A program made the position numbers and the translations under genes. Positions 38,720-51,260 of a DNA stretch of 64,000 nucleotides are shown piece by piece. The notes below the pieces were generated by a model. The model was not told where the DNA came from. It did not search any database and saw only the letters and a list, made by a program, of their open reading frames with translations. The DNA lies in assembly GCA_963693085.1 (NCBI GenBank), contig OY856409.1, positions 504,761,303-504,825,302 of the forward strand, given 5' to 3'. The stretch is from Alisma plantago-aquatica (Eukaryota > Streptophyta > Magnoliopsida > Alismatales > Alismataceae). Position 1 is the first letter of the stretch. Each line of letters opens with the position of its first letter.

Positions 38720-39014
38720 CGGTCAACTCTCCCAAACGGTCAACATGACCAAATGGTTTTAAAGATCAAATTACCCATTCAATCTTGATCAACTTTACCC
38801 ATTCGATCTTGATTGATTCTACCCATTCAGTATTGATCACTTTTACCCATTTGATCTTAATTCCATCAATTAAGGCTTCAATCAATTCCACCTTGGGCTT
38901 CAATCCATTCAATCAATTGGAGTTTGTTATCTGTGGATTATCCATCACTGAACCTATTACAAGTTAATCAATTAGAACTATTAGATCATCATCCAACCAT
39001 GACATCTCCTGACC

Positions 39015-39370
39015 TCAAACGGTCTTGAGGTCTTTTAACCCCAAACAATTTTGAGACTGTTTGGTGTCAAACGGTCTTGAGACCATTTGACCCATCCAAT
39101 CACTAAAATTGGTTGAATCCAATTAGGGTTTCTTCAACAACCCGATTTAGGGTTTGTACTCAAGTAACCTTAAAGTGTTGAACCCTTCGGAATTAATTCA
39201 ATTAAGTACTATTGGATCATAATCAATATACATCAGCATTGATCCTCCAAATAGTTTGAGACTGTTTGATCTCAAACAGTCTTGAGACCGTTTACTCCCA
39301 AACGGTCTTGAGATCGTTTCGTTTCAATCAATCTTGAAACCGATTGGATCCAATGTTGAAACTGTTTGCT
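39015..39370 (-). repeat. Palindrome cluster, right LTR
   Basis: CAAACGGTCTTGAG and CTTGAGACCGTTT half-palindromes in the same order as 29060-29410, with different point changes. Confidence 0.85.
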
Positions 39371-40767
39371 CATGTACTTTGTTGAGGTGTGTGCTTATGA
39401 TGATGTCATTATCATCATCAAGCTCCAGACCTTCAAAATTTGTTGTGATTCTCGTGGTAATTTCAACAACTAATCAAATGGAATTTCGAGAATGAAGAAA
39501 GTATCAACATATGATGCAGAAATGGAATCAATAATAACATTCAAGGTTTCATGTTATATAACCCACCTTCAAATTTGAATCCAATCTTCAACCTTCACGT
39601 CCCCAATGGTGAATGAAGCTTTCTCAACCTCCCAAGGTCCGTCGTCAAGCTTTTGAGTGAAAAGAAATGGCTAGGATTGAAGATTGAATGGAGAAAAGAA
39701 GAAATCAAGCATTGATTTTCGATTTCCACCATGAAATCAAGGTTGAAGATGATTAAGGAGCTTACCTACAGGTTGGGGAAAGTCCTCCTATTGATCCTAA
39801 GCTCCCATGTGCACATCCAAAGCAAGGAAAGAAAGAAGGGTCGAAAAAGCCTTTCATTTGAGTTGGGAATGAGATGTTTATAAGGGAATTTCAATGAGAG
39901 AGAAAGTCTTATAAAAATCCTTTAACTCCAAAAATTGGTGCCACATATCCCCCTAAAATCCTTGCATGCAAATCCATCTTCCCCACCTTCTAATTCCTCT
40001 TCATTATCCATGAATTAAAGGAAAAGCAATTAAGCACCTTAATTCATATAATACTAATATCCCATTTTTACTGGATATTACTTTTTAGTTAACTAATGTG
40101 AGTGGGCTCTCCACTCACTTAGGATATTTTCGTGGACTTTGCAAGGCACAAGGATGTTAACACTTATGCAAATTCAACCATCTCATATTTGGTTGAAGGG
40201 CACTTCAATTAATATATTTATTTTTGCATTAAATAGAATTATGTTTCCAATTATGCTTAAATCTTGATTATTTTAATATCAAGATTCTTTCTCCTCCAAA
40301 ATGATTCAAATGAGACCCCTCTCATTTACTTTTATCTACATAATGACAAGAAGCATGAGGGACTCTCTATAAGTGGTATTTTGCATATTGAACCCTAGGT
40401 TTTGGGTAAATTGCACATTACACCGAAACTAGGTTTTAATGCACAAACATTGCTTAATAAGCACTTTCTTGGTGCTCATGCTTGTACAAGCCATACCTCT
40501 ACATAATTTTCATTCTTATGATGCTTCAACACCTGAGGAACATTTTATCATGTACAATTTGCAAGTTAACCCCACAACTTGGGTAATTTGCACTTTAGTC
40601 CAAAATAGGCAAAACATTGTTTCGACATTATTCAAAAAGGACTAAAATTGAAACATAAGTTCCGCTTGAGCCTTAATTAATTTTCAAAATATAAGATCAA
40701 GCATCTAATTAACTTTATTAAGCAAAACATCTAGGGTTATGGCATAACCCAGGTTAGGGATGTTACA

Positions 40768-41361
40768 TATTATGTATATGTTACCTACTATATGTGGTGA
40801 TTGGATAAAGTAAATGTATATATAGATACAAACTCCCTCAAATAACATATTAAGTCTTAGATTCTTTCCATAAGCAACACACATAAAAAGCATGATTGAC
40901 TAAGCTTGGGCAGCCCAATGGTGATGCACTATGTATATCATGGTAGTGTGATGATAATGATGTGGGCCTACCAAGAAGGGTGCATTATTATCATGTTGGC
41001 TTTTGGGTTAGGCTTAACTATGTGTACTTAATGATATTAAGCACCAGAGGCATGAAGATACTATGCCAAGGAGTTTCACATACCATCTATCCAATAATTG
41101 CATATGATGCAATTGGAAAAAGTTATGTACCTTAACAATTTACTATGGACATTGGCATTGTCGGGGTAATAGTTGAATTGTTTATGATCTTAGCTCACTA
41201 GAAGGATATAATCTAAAATCTTGTGAATTGATATAGAGGGATATCAATTTGAATAAAATAGTGGGATCGAAAATTAATTAAAAACCTAATTAAGTATCAA
41301 TAAATATTTTTTCAAATAACAATTTTTTTGACAAAGTGCAAATTTTATCTTGTGGAATCAA
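40768..41361 (+). other. Leader of the copia element, right of the gypsy insertion
   Basis: Non-coding sequence between the gypsy target site and the gag ATG. The lack of any LTR here shows that the copia 5' LTR must lie on the far side of the gypsy element. Confidence 0.7.
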
Positions 41362-42051
41362 ATGGTAGTCAAATCATCATTAAAATTGGTCCTTAGGTAG
41401 GACAAACTGAATGGGAAAAATTTCCACGACTGGTTTTGGACTTTGAGAAGGGTTCTCAATGAAGAGTGCAAGCTCTATGTCCTAGAAACACCAATGCCAG
41501 AAATACCTGCTCCTGAGGCACCTAGGGCTCAAGTGGATGCTTACTAGAAGCATGCTAATGATGCCTTATATACAAAGCACCTTATGTTGAGCAACATGAA
41601 CTATGAGTTGCATGAGTAATTTGAAGACATGGGGATTCTTGATATGGTAACACATCTTAGGAATGTGAACCATAATCTCACAAAGCAGCAAATGCACAAT
41701 GTTATAAAGGCACTCTTTGAGAGTAAGATGACAGAGAGAGACTCAGTAGAGACCCATGTGCTCAATATGATTGGAAATGTGGATCATCTAGACAAACTAG
41801 GACTTTCTTTGAGCTAAGAGTTGGTGATAGATGTGATTCTTAAATCATTGTCTGAATCGTATAGCCACTTTATTGTCTATTACCGCTTAAATAAAATGGC
41901 CACACCACTATCAAACTTTCTTGGCATGTTGATTAATGTCGAAGTAAGAAAGAAGAAGAAAAAATTTAGGATAGTGATCAATAGAGTCCAGTCCAAGGAT
42001 GAGAGAAAGGCCATGAAGAGTTTTGAGGCTAAGAAAAAATCCATATCTTGA
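41362..42051 (+). pseudogene. Copia gag, broken
   Basis: The frame from the ATG at 41362 reads KLNGKNFHDWFWTLRRVL, then YVLETPMPEIPAPEAP, NYELHE, ALFESKMTERDSVETHVLNM and SLSESYSHFIVYYRLNKM, the UBN2/gag pattern of plant copia elements. Four stops (after VLR, DAY, HE and SLS) interrupt a single frame, so the damage is substitution rather than frameshift. It ends in a lysine-rich piece; the CCHC knuckle that normally follows is missing or eroded. Confidence 0.85.
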
Positions 42052-45000
42052 ACACTCAAGATTAGGAGAAAGAAAAGTACAAGAGGAATTTTTCCTTTGT
42101 ACTTGAAAGCATTCAAGAAGAAGAAGATGGGGATGGTGATCTCCACTTTAGGTATATCCATTATAGAGATAAACATATCAACTTATTCATCTTAAGTACT
42201 AGATAACTGATGTGGATCTCACATATGCTCAAATATGTAGGATCTAAGAAGAAGTAGGCCTTTGGGAAAGGGTGAGGTTGAAATGTGAGTCACAAATGGA
42301 GCAAGAATTGTTGCCAATGCAGTTGGAACCTATAGTTTATCTCTACCCATAGGGGCTTGTAATAGAGTTAGTGAACTGCTATTATGTACCTACCATAAAT
42401 AGAAACATAAATTATGTATCTTGTATGGACAAGGATGCATATGAATTTCATATTAAGAATGGACAATGTTCTATTACTAAAGATGGAATATTTTATCGCA
42501 TTGATCCAATGTCTTATGGTGTTTATTTGTTGGACTTAAAGATAGATGTTTATAATATAAATACCAAAAGAATAAAACTGAACAACTCAAATAAAACATA
42601 CCTTTTGCATTGTCGTCTAGGGAACATAAATGAGAATCACATATTTAGACTCCATAATGATGGCTAACTAGACTCTTTTGATTTTGAATCAATAGAGACA
42701 TGTGAATCTTGTTTGTTGGGCAAGATGACCAAGACCCCTTTAACTGGTGACAATGAGAGGGTTGGTGATCTATTAGGAATCATATATATTTATATATGTG
42801 GACATTTTAGAACAATTACTAATGGTGGGATTCACTACTTCATTTCCTTTACTGATGACTTCAGTATGTATGGTTATGTTGAGTTGATGAAACATAAACA
42901 AAAAACTCTTGAAAGTTCAATGATTTTATGAATAAAGTACAAAACCAACTTGGAAAAAGTATTAAGATGCTTTGTTATGATCAAGGTGGAGAATAATTAA
43001 GCCAAGAGTTTGAGGACCTTCTACAAGCCCGTGGTATTGTATCATAATGGACTCCAGGTGGAACACCACAACATAACGGTGTATCAGAGTGAAGGAATCA
43101 TACATTGTTGGATATGGTGAGATCAACAATGAGTTTATCTAGAACTTCCAACAACATTCTGGGGTTATGCTCTTGAAACCTCTGTGCTTACACTAAGTTG
43201 AGTACCACGTAAATTGGTTCAAAAGACACCAATGAGATATGGTATGGGAAGCGTCCCAATGTATATTCTATGACGATTTGGGGATGTGGAAATTATGTAA
43301 GGAAAATGTTTACTAAAAATCTTGTCCTTAAATTTGATAAATGTTATTTTGTTGGATATCCTAAGGAGACTAAGGGATATTACTTTTATTCCCTATCTAA
43401 TTGCAATGTGTTTGTTTCTAGAGATGTTGCATTCCTAGAAAAGGAATTTATTTCCAAAGGAATCAGTGGGAGGAAAGTGCAACTCGAAGAAGTTTGAGAC
43501 CAACAAGAAAGCATTGAACCAATAGATGTAAAAGAGGAACAAAGAGAGTCACAAAGTGTTTTCAAATCTCAAATTCCTCAAGTAACATAGGAACCTTATA
43601 GATCTAGTAGGACACACCTTGAACCTGAAAGATATGGATATCTTATCACTCAGGAAGGCAGTGAGTTGGCCATAGCTGATGAGCCAACAACCTATCTAGA
43701 AGCTAGTAAGGGATTAAAGTCTGAGAAATGGCTTGAGGCTATGAGATCTAAGATGGAATTCATGTACACCAACAAGGTATGGACCTTGGTGGATCCACAT
43801 GAAGGGGTAAAACCCATAGGATGCAAGTGGGTCTTCAAGAAGAAGACTGACACAGATGGTAAAGTACAAACCTATAAGGACAGATTGGTTGCAAAGGGTT
43901 TCAGGCAAGTTCAAGGTGTTGAATATGATGAAACCTTTTCACCATTGGCCATGGTTAAGTCCGTTGGGATCATGCTTGAAATTACAACTTATTATGACTA
44001 TGAGATTTGTCAGATGGATGTTAAAACCACATTCCTTAATGGAAATCTTCTTAAGGATGTGTACATCACACAACCTGAGGGGTTTATAAATCCAAAGGAT
44101 GCAAGTAATGTATGTAAGCTATAAAGGTTAATCTATGGATTGAAGCAAGAATCCCAGAGCTGGAATCTTCATTTTAATGAGACAGTTAAAGAGTTTGGCT
44201 TTACTCAAAATGAAGTTAAACCTTGTATGTACAAGAAGGTTAGTGGGAGCATGATTGTAATTCCTCATATTGTATGTGGATGGCATAATATTGATGGGGA
44301 ATTACATCTCTACTTTACAAAAGGTAAAGACATGGGTAGGAAATACATTTTCTATGAAAGATTTGAGAGAAGCATCCTACGTCTTGGGAATAAAGATCTA
44401 TAGAGACAGATCCAAATGGCTTCTTGGACTAACTCAAAACACATACATGGACAAAGTGTTGAATAGGTTTAGTATGGAGAGCTCAAAGAGAGGAAACCTA
44501 CCCATGGTTCATGGAGCTACCATCTCTAAAGCTTCTTGTAAAGAAAGGAACGCCTACGTTTGACTCCATATCCATAAACAATTGGATCGGTCATGTATCC
44601 AATGTTGTGTACCCATCCTCATATGCCTTGAACATGATGAGAAGATATTAGTTAGATCCAGGCGATTCTCACTAGAGAGCCATCAAGAATATCTTGAAGT
44701 ACTTGATAAGAACTAAGGATCAATTTCTTATCTACGATGGAGAGGAAGAGTTTGTGGTAAAAGGTTACAATTATGTCAACTTCCACAATTAGGATTTGTG
44801 TTTTGCCTAATCAATAGAGTTCTTAGCTAGAAAAGTTCCAAGCAAGAGACCATTGTCAATTCTAAAAAAGGTTGAGTGTGTTGTTGCATTGAATGCATCA
44901 AAGGAGGTTGTATGGATCAAGAATTTCATCTCTAAACATGGGGTTATTCCAATCCTCAATGACACAATTGAGCTATATTATGACAAAATGGAGCTATTGC

Positions 45001-45203
45001 ACAAGCTAAGGAACCCATATCACATCAGTGTTCCAAGCATATACAAAGGGGGTTCCATCTCATATAAGAGATTGTACAATGAGGAGATGTGAAGATTTGT
45101 AGAGTACCAACTAAGAAAATTGTTGTTGACCCCTTGACCAAAGCACTTTAGCAGAAGAAGCATGACTGTAGTTGGATTAAAATTCATGAGTGATTGGATC
45201 TGA
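42052..45203 (+). pseudogene. Copia pol (protease, integrase, RT, RNase H), broken
   Basis: Protease remnant near 42200 reads VLDN-stop-CGSHICSN where VLDTGCGSHICSN is usual, followed by LRRSRPLGKGE. GAG-pre-integrase at 42371-42660 (YLLHCRLGNINENHI). Integrase at 42713-43190 with SFTDDFSMYGYVELM. RT at 43666-44560: KWLEAMRSKMEFM, WVFKKKTDTDGKV, ICQMDVKTTFLNGNL; the active site is YVDGIILMG at 44273-44299 instead of YVDD, so the second catalytic aspartate is lost. RNase H remains at about 44760-45120 (ASKEVVWIKNFISKHGVIP). Several stops and frame changes, for example between WNLHF and YVDG. Integrase precedes RT, as in copia. Confidence 0.9.
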
Positions 45204-45217
45204 GGGCAAGTGGGAGA
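45204..45217 (+). other. Polypurine tract of the copia element
   Basis: GGGCAAGTGGGAGA directly before the LTR start TGTTGGTATG; the GGGCAAGTGGGAGATTGTTGG pattern is common in plant copia elements. Confidence 0.9.
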
Positions 45218-45218
45218 T

Positions 45219-47265
45219 TGTTGGTATGTATGCCCAGAAAGAAAATCATATGATGATTGTAATGGCATAACTTGTAAATGAATTGATAAACAATAAAAGG
45301 CATGCTTCCAATTTATTCAATTTCATCTAGTTATGAGATAATGAAAATAACATAATAAATGTCTAGACAATCTTGTTACTCAATGAAGTATGTCTTCAAG
45401 TTCGTCACTTGAAAAATGACATCATACAAATTTTAAGTGTATATTCATTCTCATTATGTCCCTAATCAGATGTTATTGTGGAAGACCGATAGACAACAAT
45501 AACATATAATACTAGAGTGTGTGTTGGTTGATGACAAAATCTAATCAGTCATTATATGTGATATCAAACCAAGCACACAGATACATGTTAGAGATCAATT
45601 TAATGGACATGTCCATCATGAGAGTAACACATGGAAACCATTACAATAGTAGTAATAGTTAGATTTAATAGTGTTGGTGGTGATTATGGTTCTTAGACCT
45701 GAAGTCACTAGACTCATCACATGTCATTCGGTGTACTTTAACATCATCCACTATAATCCTGAATAAGGGTTATCATAAAGGTGATTATTAAGTGCATCGT
45801 GACACATGGGATGATTGTGACTGATGTATATGGGATTTGTCCCTCTTATGGGAGTATGATATCCTATCCACTTGATTAGAAAGACTGAGAAATCCATGGC
45901 CATGCACATGTGACTCCATATGTGATTTTGGGCTTATATATATCTGAGACAGACTGCTATAGCAAGGAACAAAGAATGAATGTCAAAGAGGATGACTGTT
46001 GCATGCCTCGAGTTCAATTTGGATATTAGTGATATAGGAATTATACAAACAACACAACACCAAACATAGATTATAGGTTGAAGTTGTTTTCTAACTTTCC
46101 ATTTACTTGTGTAGCAATGATGTATGATTAGGCACCACACCTTGCTTGTGATGTCATAATTGGTTATGGACATTCACTGCCGACGTAATATGGGACCTAT
46201 CGGGTCACACACATATGATACACCTAGAAGAGGAATTTAATCGTGAATGATGATTGAATTGATTGCTAAAATGTTTAGGTATTCAATTCAAGAAACAAAT
46301 CAACTGACTGGTCTCTCAACCAATCAATTCATGTGATGAAACAATCATTTGGAGTGTCAGGTTGATTGAATATTGCACTAGTAGAATTTTGGATGAATCA
46401 AGGTTGAACTGACCAATTCACTAAGTGAACTGATCGAATCATGATCATGAAATGATCGGATCATGAGATGAACCACCCAGTTTAGATGTGTAATTTGATT
46501 GCATCAAGGATTAGTGATGACATCAAATTGTGCATTAATTGGATTAGAATTTGCAAAACAATTGTGATTGGGAAACATGTTCAAATGACCAGTTCACTAG
46601 GTGAACCAATCAATTCACATGTCAACCGATCAGTTTACTGGTGAAGTAATCATTTTACCTATTGTAGGATGTGAAAATCTGTGATATTCCAATCCCTTTC
46701 ACTCCCGCACAGACTGAGAACCCTGACCCCAACCCCTCCTATTATTTGAGGAGTACTGGGAGCTTCATAGAGACACAACTCAATTGCCTCTGACTATCGT
46801 TGTCCTCTCTGGTTGTGGTAACCAATAGAGATCTCAAGCAAGTCTGACCCGCTAAAGGGAGGGATGGCAGGGGAGAACAATTGTGAGAGAGGAAGTTTGT
46901 GACTGGTACATGAACGAGAGGTACAACTCCTACCTGTCTGTTCTAGTAGGAGGATAGGAGTTCTAGGCGGTCCGTGTGGACTTCTCTAGAGGTGTGGATA
47001 CTTTTCTAGGTAGGAGGAAAATGTCAACCTTCTATCTATGGCAAAGACTAGGAGCTGTAGAAGACATCATCCTAGTGAAACTAGAAGATAGCTACACAAC
47101 TACAACAATGAGGAGATTATCGCTGGACTTGCTCCAAGATCAGTTATATTCTCAAAACCATCCTTTCCATTATAAAGTTGTTGATGAGATCCTATCACAA
47201 TTGAGTATATGGTAGTAAAAAATTTATTTCTAGTTCCTACCTGATGCCCATATTTTCATAAACCA
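45219..47265 (+). repeat. 3' LTR of the copia element
   Basis: About 2.05 kb, TGTTGGTATG...ATAAACCA. From 45510 onwards it matches the truncated 5' LTR at 22990-24621. 46300-46680 holds repeated ACTGATCG, ACCGATCAGTT and GGTGAACC motifs. Confidence 0.88.
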
Positions 47266-49749
47266 GTGACAAGACAAGATATTTCCAACAATGGTGTAAA
47301 TATCATGTAGGTGGGGAGGTACACTATAGACATTGTAGATACATGAGGATGTACTCTTTTCTATGGCATGGAGATTCTTATTCTTCTTCTTCTTCATAGA
47401 GGATATAATTTTTATCATTATGTGAAGAAGGAGGAGTAGAAAGGTGATTATGTTTCTTATCTTTTTCCTTGAATATATGATGTCCTCCATGATGTAAATA
47501 AGGAGGAGAAATATAGTTATGAATCTTGGAGAAGGATTGGGGTTTTTATGATGACAACATTTCCTAGAGAGGATCAAATCACCCCAAGGAATGATGATGG
47601 CTAATCCCCTAACACAAATTTTATTTTTTTAAGACTAGATGTGATTTTCTACTACCATGAAATTAAGATAGTAAATGAGCATAATGGTAGAATTGTAATA
47701 TGAACCAAGCCATCATTTATATTTGAGTATTGGTAGATGCAACTAATTGGGATACACATTGTGAGAATATCATTATAAAGTAGATATTTTAAACAAAATT
47801 ATTCAAGATAATCATTCTAAATAGTAAGGGATTGTTGTATTTTGTATCTCTTTGTTTTTAGTTACAAAAGAACTTTTACATTTCACTTATACATTGTCAT
47901 CATCATGATTATTTATTTATTTTAGTATGTGTTCTTACACTTCAATTATTGATATAAAGATAAGGATGTGTGCACCACATTCATATAATCAGACAACCAA
48001 AATGAGTTCATCAATGCCCAAACTAAAAAGAGGTTGTCTAAAATCACCCATGCATGTCGTACCCTATATACATGGGGTTGTATATACAATCTATAGTGCA
48101 TGTACATGTATCTAGGTTTTTGTATCTAGAAAATACATCACTTTTAAATTTTATTTCTGCAGAGAATGCCTCCACATGAATCATATGTTTGGTACACCAC
48201 TTGATGCATCAGGAATGCATCTGTTTAGAGTAGTACTTGATGCATCAATTACTAAAAACTAAATAAAATTTGTTAGCCTAATAACTAACACCATATTAGA
48301 CCTACTAGAGGAAGGGATTCATCCTATTATACAATGAAACAATACAAAGGGATTATTTTCCTTCTTCTCACCATTTTTATTTTTCCAACTACTCATTGAC
48401 TTTAGAGAAATTATTAGGCAATGGTTTCCCTTTTTTGTGATTATGCATTCATCCTTCTCACTTCCCTTCCTGTTAAATTCAATAGGTATATCATTCTTAA
48501 ATATTATCAATGATCAAGGATATTGAGTGAGTAAAAAATATCTATATGTGATAGTTCTCTACACATGACAATGTATTCAACTTTTTCATCAGATTCTAGC
48601 TCCAATATCACATCAGTACCCTACACATTTTCAACATTGACAGATGGCCCATAATAAATCAGAGCAACTACAAATTCTTAGAGGTACTATGTTGTTTATT
48701 ATCTCTCTAGTTACTTTGGAGAAATGTAAAATATACTTCTAAGTGTACAAATTAACCAAGGACTACAACATGCCATTGCAAGAAATGTTCATAGAGCCAT
48801 TGATGTTTCTCATGGATAAAATCCCCTAAAATTTTGATTACCTCCATGGTTTCGACATAGGAAATAACTTATTTTCCTTGGGTAGAATCAAAATCCATTT
48901 CCCAATTTTAATTCATCATTTTGATATATGAAAAAATTATTGAGGTGAGATTTAGTTTTTGAATACATTATTTTCTCCTGCACTTATTTTTACATGTATA
49001 AGGATCCTTAAAGGGGGGACAACTTCTACCACTTCACTCTTTTATTATTTACATCCTCATCCCATATACAATCGTTGGTTTTAGGTCTAATAAATTAAGT
49101 CTCTCAATGTCATTGGCACAATGTGAATCATGTCCTTGGTATAAGTGTGAATTTTTAGGGAGGAATTGGCATGCCAAATGGTTCTTGAAAAGATGGGGAT
49201 ATAATATTAAAGTGTACAGAGCATGGAACTAGGGAAAATTGGTAGGATCATTATGGATGGTATACCTATAATGAATGTCAAATGAAGAATGGTTTTACAG
49301 GAGGATAAAGTCATATTATGACTTTTGTAAGAAAGTTAATGTCTCACCTTGTCCCAATCCACCATTAAGACTCTAATATATCTTCAAAATACTCTTCCAC
49401 CTCCTCCTATACTATAAATTCACAAGGTTCCATGTCTTGCATAATATAGAATTACAAAATTGAGGCTTAAATATCTTACTTGTCCATAATTTGCACTTTC
49501 CTTTCAAGGAGATTATTACGAAGAAACCTAATGATAAGTCTATGATGTTTTTAATGGTACTAAATCTGAATCTACCTCCCAAAAGTGCAAAGAGCTTTCA
49601 GTAAGTGGTCATCTCCTTGGTCTCCTTGTCTCTCAATTCCATGATATGTTGCAATGAGATAGAACATGTGTTTTCATTTCGGCTGAACTTCCCTTAGGTC
49701 ATAAGTGGGACTCAGGCCGTCCTTCAATCATAGCTATCAGATCTATATT
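47266..49749. other. Unassigned degenerate sequence
   Basis: No clear gene on either strand. On the minus strand around 49480-49080 a few frames contain spaced Cys/His residues reminiscent of a retrotransposon gag, but with stops throughout and no confident motif. The minus-strand ORF at 48319-48510 has no recognised domain. Confidence 0.35.
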
Positions 49750-50115
49750 GATCTTTAATATGCACTAATGGTGCAAAATCAGTACCACTGACAAGAAGTC
49801 AATGGCACTGAGTTGTCGACTGACTCAAAACCCTTGATAAGTGTCACAACTGATGAGTATGTCGATAGCACCAAGTTGATTCTTTCAATTTTTGGCTTGC
49901 TCTAGATGCAAAAGTCAATACCAGTGACCGGTCTATCGGTGGCACCGAAGCCATAAAATATGCTATTGACATTTTTGGGCAAAAATTCAATAGCAATGAC
50001 TCTACACTTCAGTAGCATCAAACGTCATCTGAGTAGCATTGAGATTTCTAAAATTCTTTGTTGGATTTTGCCTAATGTCAGTACTGCTAATTTTTATGTC
50101 GGTAGCACTGAATTG
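49750..50115. repeat. Diverged repeats of GTC(A/G)GTA(C/G)CACTGA motifs
   Basis: About ten motif occurrences, such as TCAGTACCACTGAC, GTCAATGGCACTGAG, GTCAATACCAGTGACCGG, TCGGTGGCACCGAAG, GTCAGTACTGCTAA and GTCGGTAGCACTGAA, spaced at roughly 25-70 bases, often as pairs. They look like a decayed tandem array of an LTR or terminal region, but no LTR boundary is seen. Confidence 0.6.
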
Positions 50116-51260
50116 TGCTAAAAGTGCTCAAATAACCTGAAACAAGGAAAACCAAATGTAAGTTTGAGTAAACATTGATAAATTATCTCAATTTGGTAAA
50201 AGACTTGTTAATTGATTCAATCATATTTCACATACCAGAAATGAAAAAACAATGCATAAATAACATCAAAATGAGCAATTATGCACCAAATGCATGGAAA
50301 AGCAACATGTAAAGAGCAACTAAAACTAAGTGCATCATTAATACACATGATCTCCTAGAGGTAAAATGGGTTTAAACACATATAGGAGGTAAGTTTTCAT
50401 TTGTAGGACATATTTTTGTTGCAAAAAATATGCTAACATCTTTGGCATAACACTAAATGCTACTACATGGTTGTTTTATAACCCGGGAATAACAGGGAAC
50501 GAATTGAGGATGACGCATAGGCGTCATTCATTGATGACACACTTTATAATATAGAGGCATTGGAGGAGCATCACTGATTGGGGAAAGGGGTTTGGGGATT
50601 GATGATAATGTGGTTGTGGTTCCATGATATCGAATTTCAATTATCAACATTGTTGATAGTAACAAAGTTGGTTGGTGATGGATGGATTTTAGCTTGGGAA
50701 TAATAGCTAGCTCTGCCTAGCTGGGCTTTGACAAGTCATCTTGGAAGCTACTAGGTGTGGTATGCTATCTCATCTCCCCAACTACAACCATTCACTCCAC
50801 ACCAGCTTGTTCAGTTACTCACACACCCTTCATCATTATTCCCCAATCTTGCTAGATAGCTAGCTAAGTGGTGCCTTCTTCCTCCGTTCGCCGTGTGCCA
50901 TGGGAGGCCTCTGGGGAAATTTTGCCTATCCCCAACCCTCCTCCTCCTCATTATTGCCGCCAACACACTCACATTCCTATCCTCATCATCTTCGGGCCTA
51001 AACATTAGCATCGGCAATGGCGTGACATTAGGTCAAAAGAAAAACATGACGACTGACCTTACCTCTGTGTTCGGGTGGTGGCGGCAGTGGCGAAGCTTTA
51101 TCCTTGTGGGTTCGGTAGCAGGGGGGTCGTTGGACCGGCGTGGAAGTGGAAAGGTCCTTCTCTACTCACTCAAGAGCGGCAGTGGCAAGGATCCTCACCC
51201 GAGAGTGGCAGCGGTAGGTTGCTAGCAAGCTTCTCACACGATCAAGAAATGAACAGTAGA
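50116..51260. other. Unassigned interval with a GC-rich islet
   Basis: 50880-51230 is much richer in G and C than its surroundings. The plus frame from 50893 (110 residues) has a hydrophobic stretch LLLLIIAANTLTFLSSSSS followed by Gly/Ser/Arg-rich sequence. I cannot assign it, and overlapping frames on both strands are open, as expected for GC-rich sequence. It lies just inside a CACTA 3' end, so it may be host DNA captured by that element. Confidence 0.35.

Larger units (their letters stand above)
25464..40767 (-). mobile_element. Ty3/gypsy chromovirus (Tekay/Del-like) with giant LTRs
   Basis: LTRs at 25464-30824 and 35653-40767 run TGTGAC...GATGTTACA on the plus strand, so on the minus strand they start TGTAACATCCC. 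The internal region encodes gag, protease, RT, RNase H, integrase and a C-terminal chromodomain-like segment on the minus strand. The flanks are AATTA (25459-25463) and TATTA (40768-40772), consistent with a 5-bp target duplication carrying one later change. The minus-strand end of the internal region, TTTCGGGGACGAAATCCC then a purine run and the LTR, is the typical Tekay/Del arrangement. LTRs (5.1-5.4 kb) are longer than the 4.8-kb internal region. It sits in the leader of a copia element. All coding domains carry stops, so it is inactive. Confidence 0.92.
35653..40767 (-). repeat. Right (5') LTR of the gypsy element
   Basis: 5115 bp, in what appears to be the ancestral arrangement. Next to it on the minus strand the sequence GATCTCAGAGCTCTAGGTTCG (split here by a degenerate base or two) keeps TCAGAGC and GGTTCG of a tRNA-iMet primer-binding site at about 35625-35650; that assignment is tentative. 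Confidence 0.9.
22990..47265 (+). mobile_element. Degenerate Ty1/copia element split by a gypsy insertion
   Basis: A 5' LTR lacking its beginning (22990-24621), a primer-binding site (24623-24635), leader (to 25463), then after the gypsy element the rest of the leader, gag, protease, integrase, RT and RNase H remains (41362-45203), a polypurine tract and a 3' LTR (45219-47265). The two LTRs share extensive similarity (for example 22990-23230 with 45510-45750), and no copia 5' LTR lies immediately upstream of gag, which supports one nested element. Domain order (integrase before RT) is that of copia. It is inactive: many stops, frameshifts, and a changed RT active site. Confidence 0.85.

Noticed and set aside
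49080..49480. Retrotransposon gag zinc knuckle on the minus strand
   Set aside because: Only scattered Cys/His residues between stops; spacing does not fit a CCHC knuckle well enough to claim.
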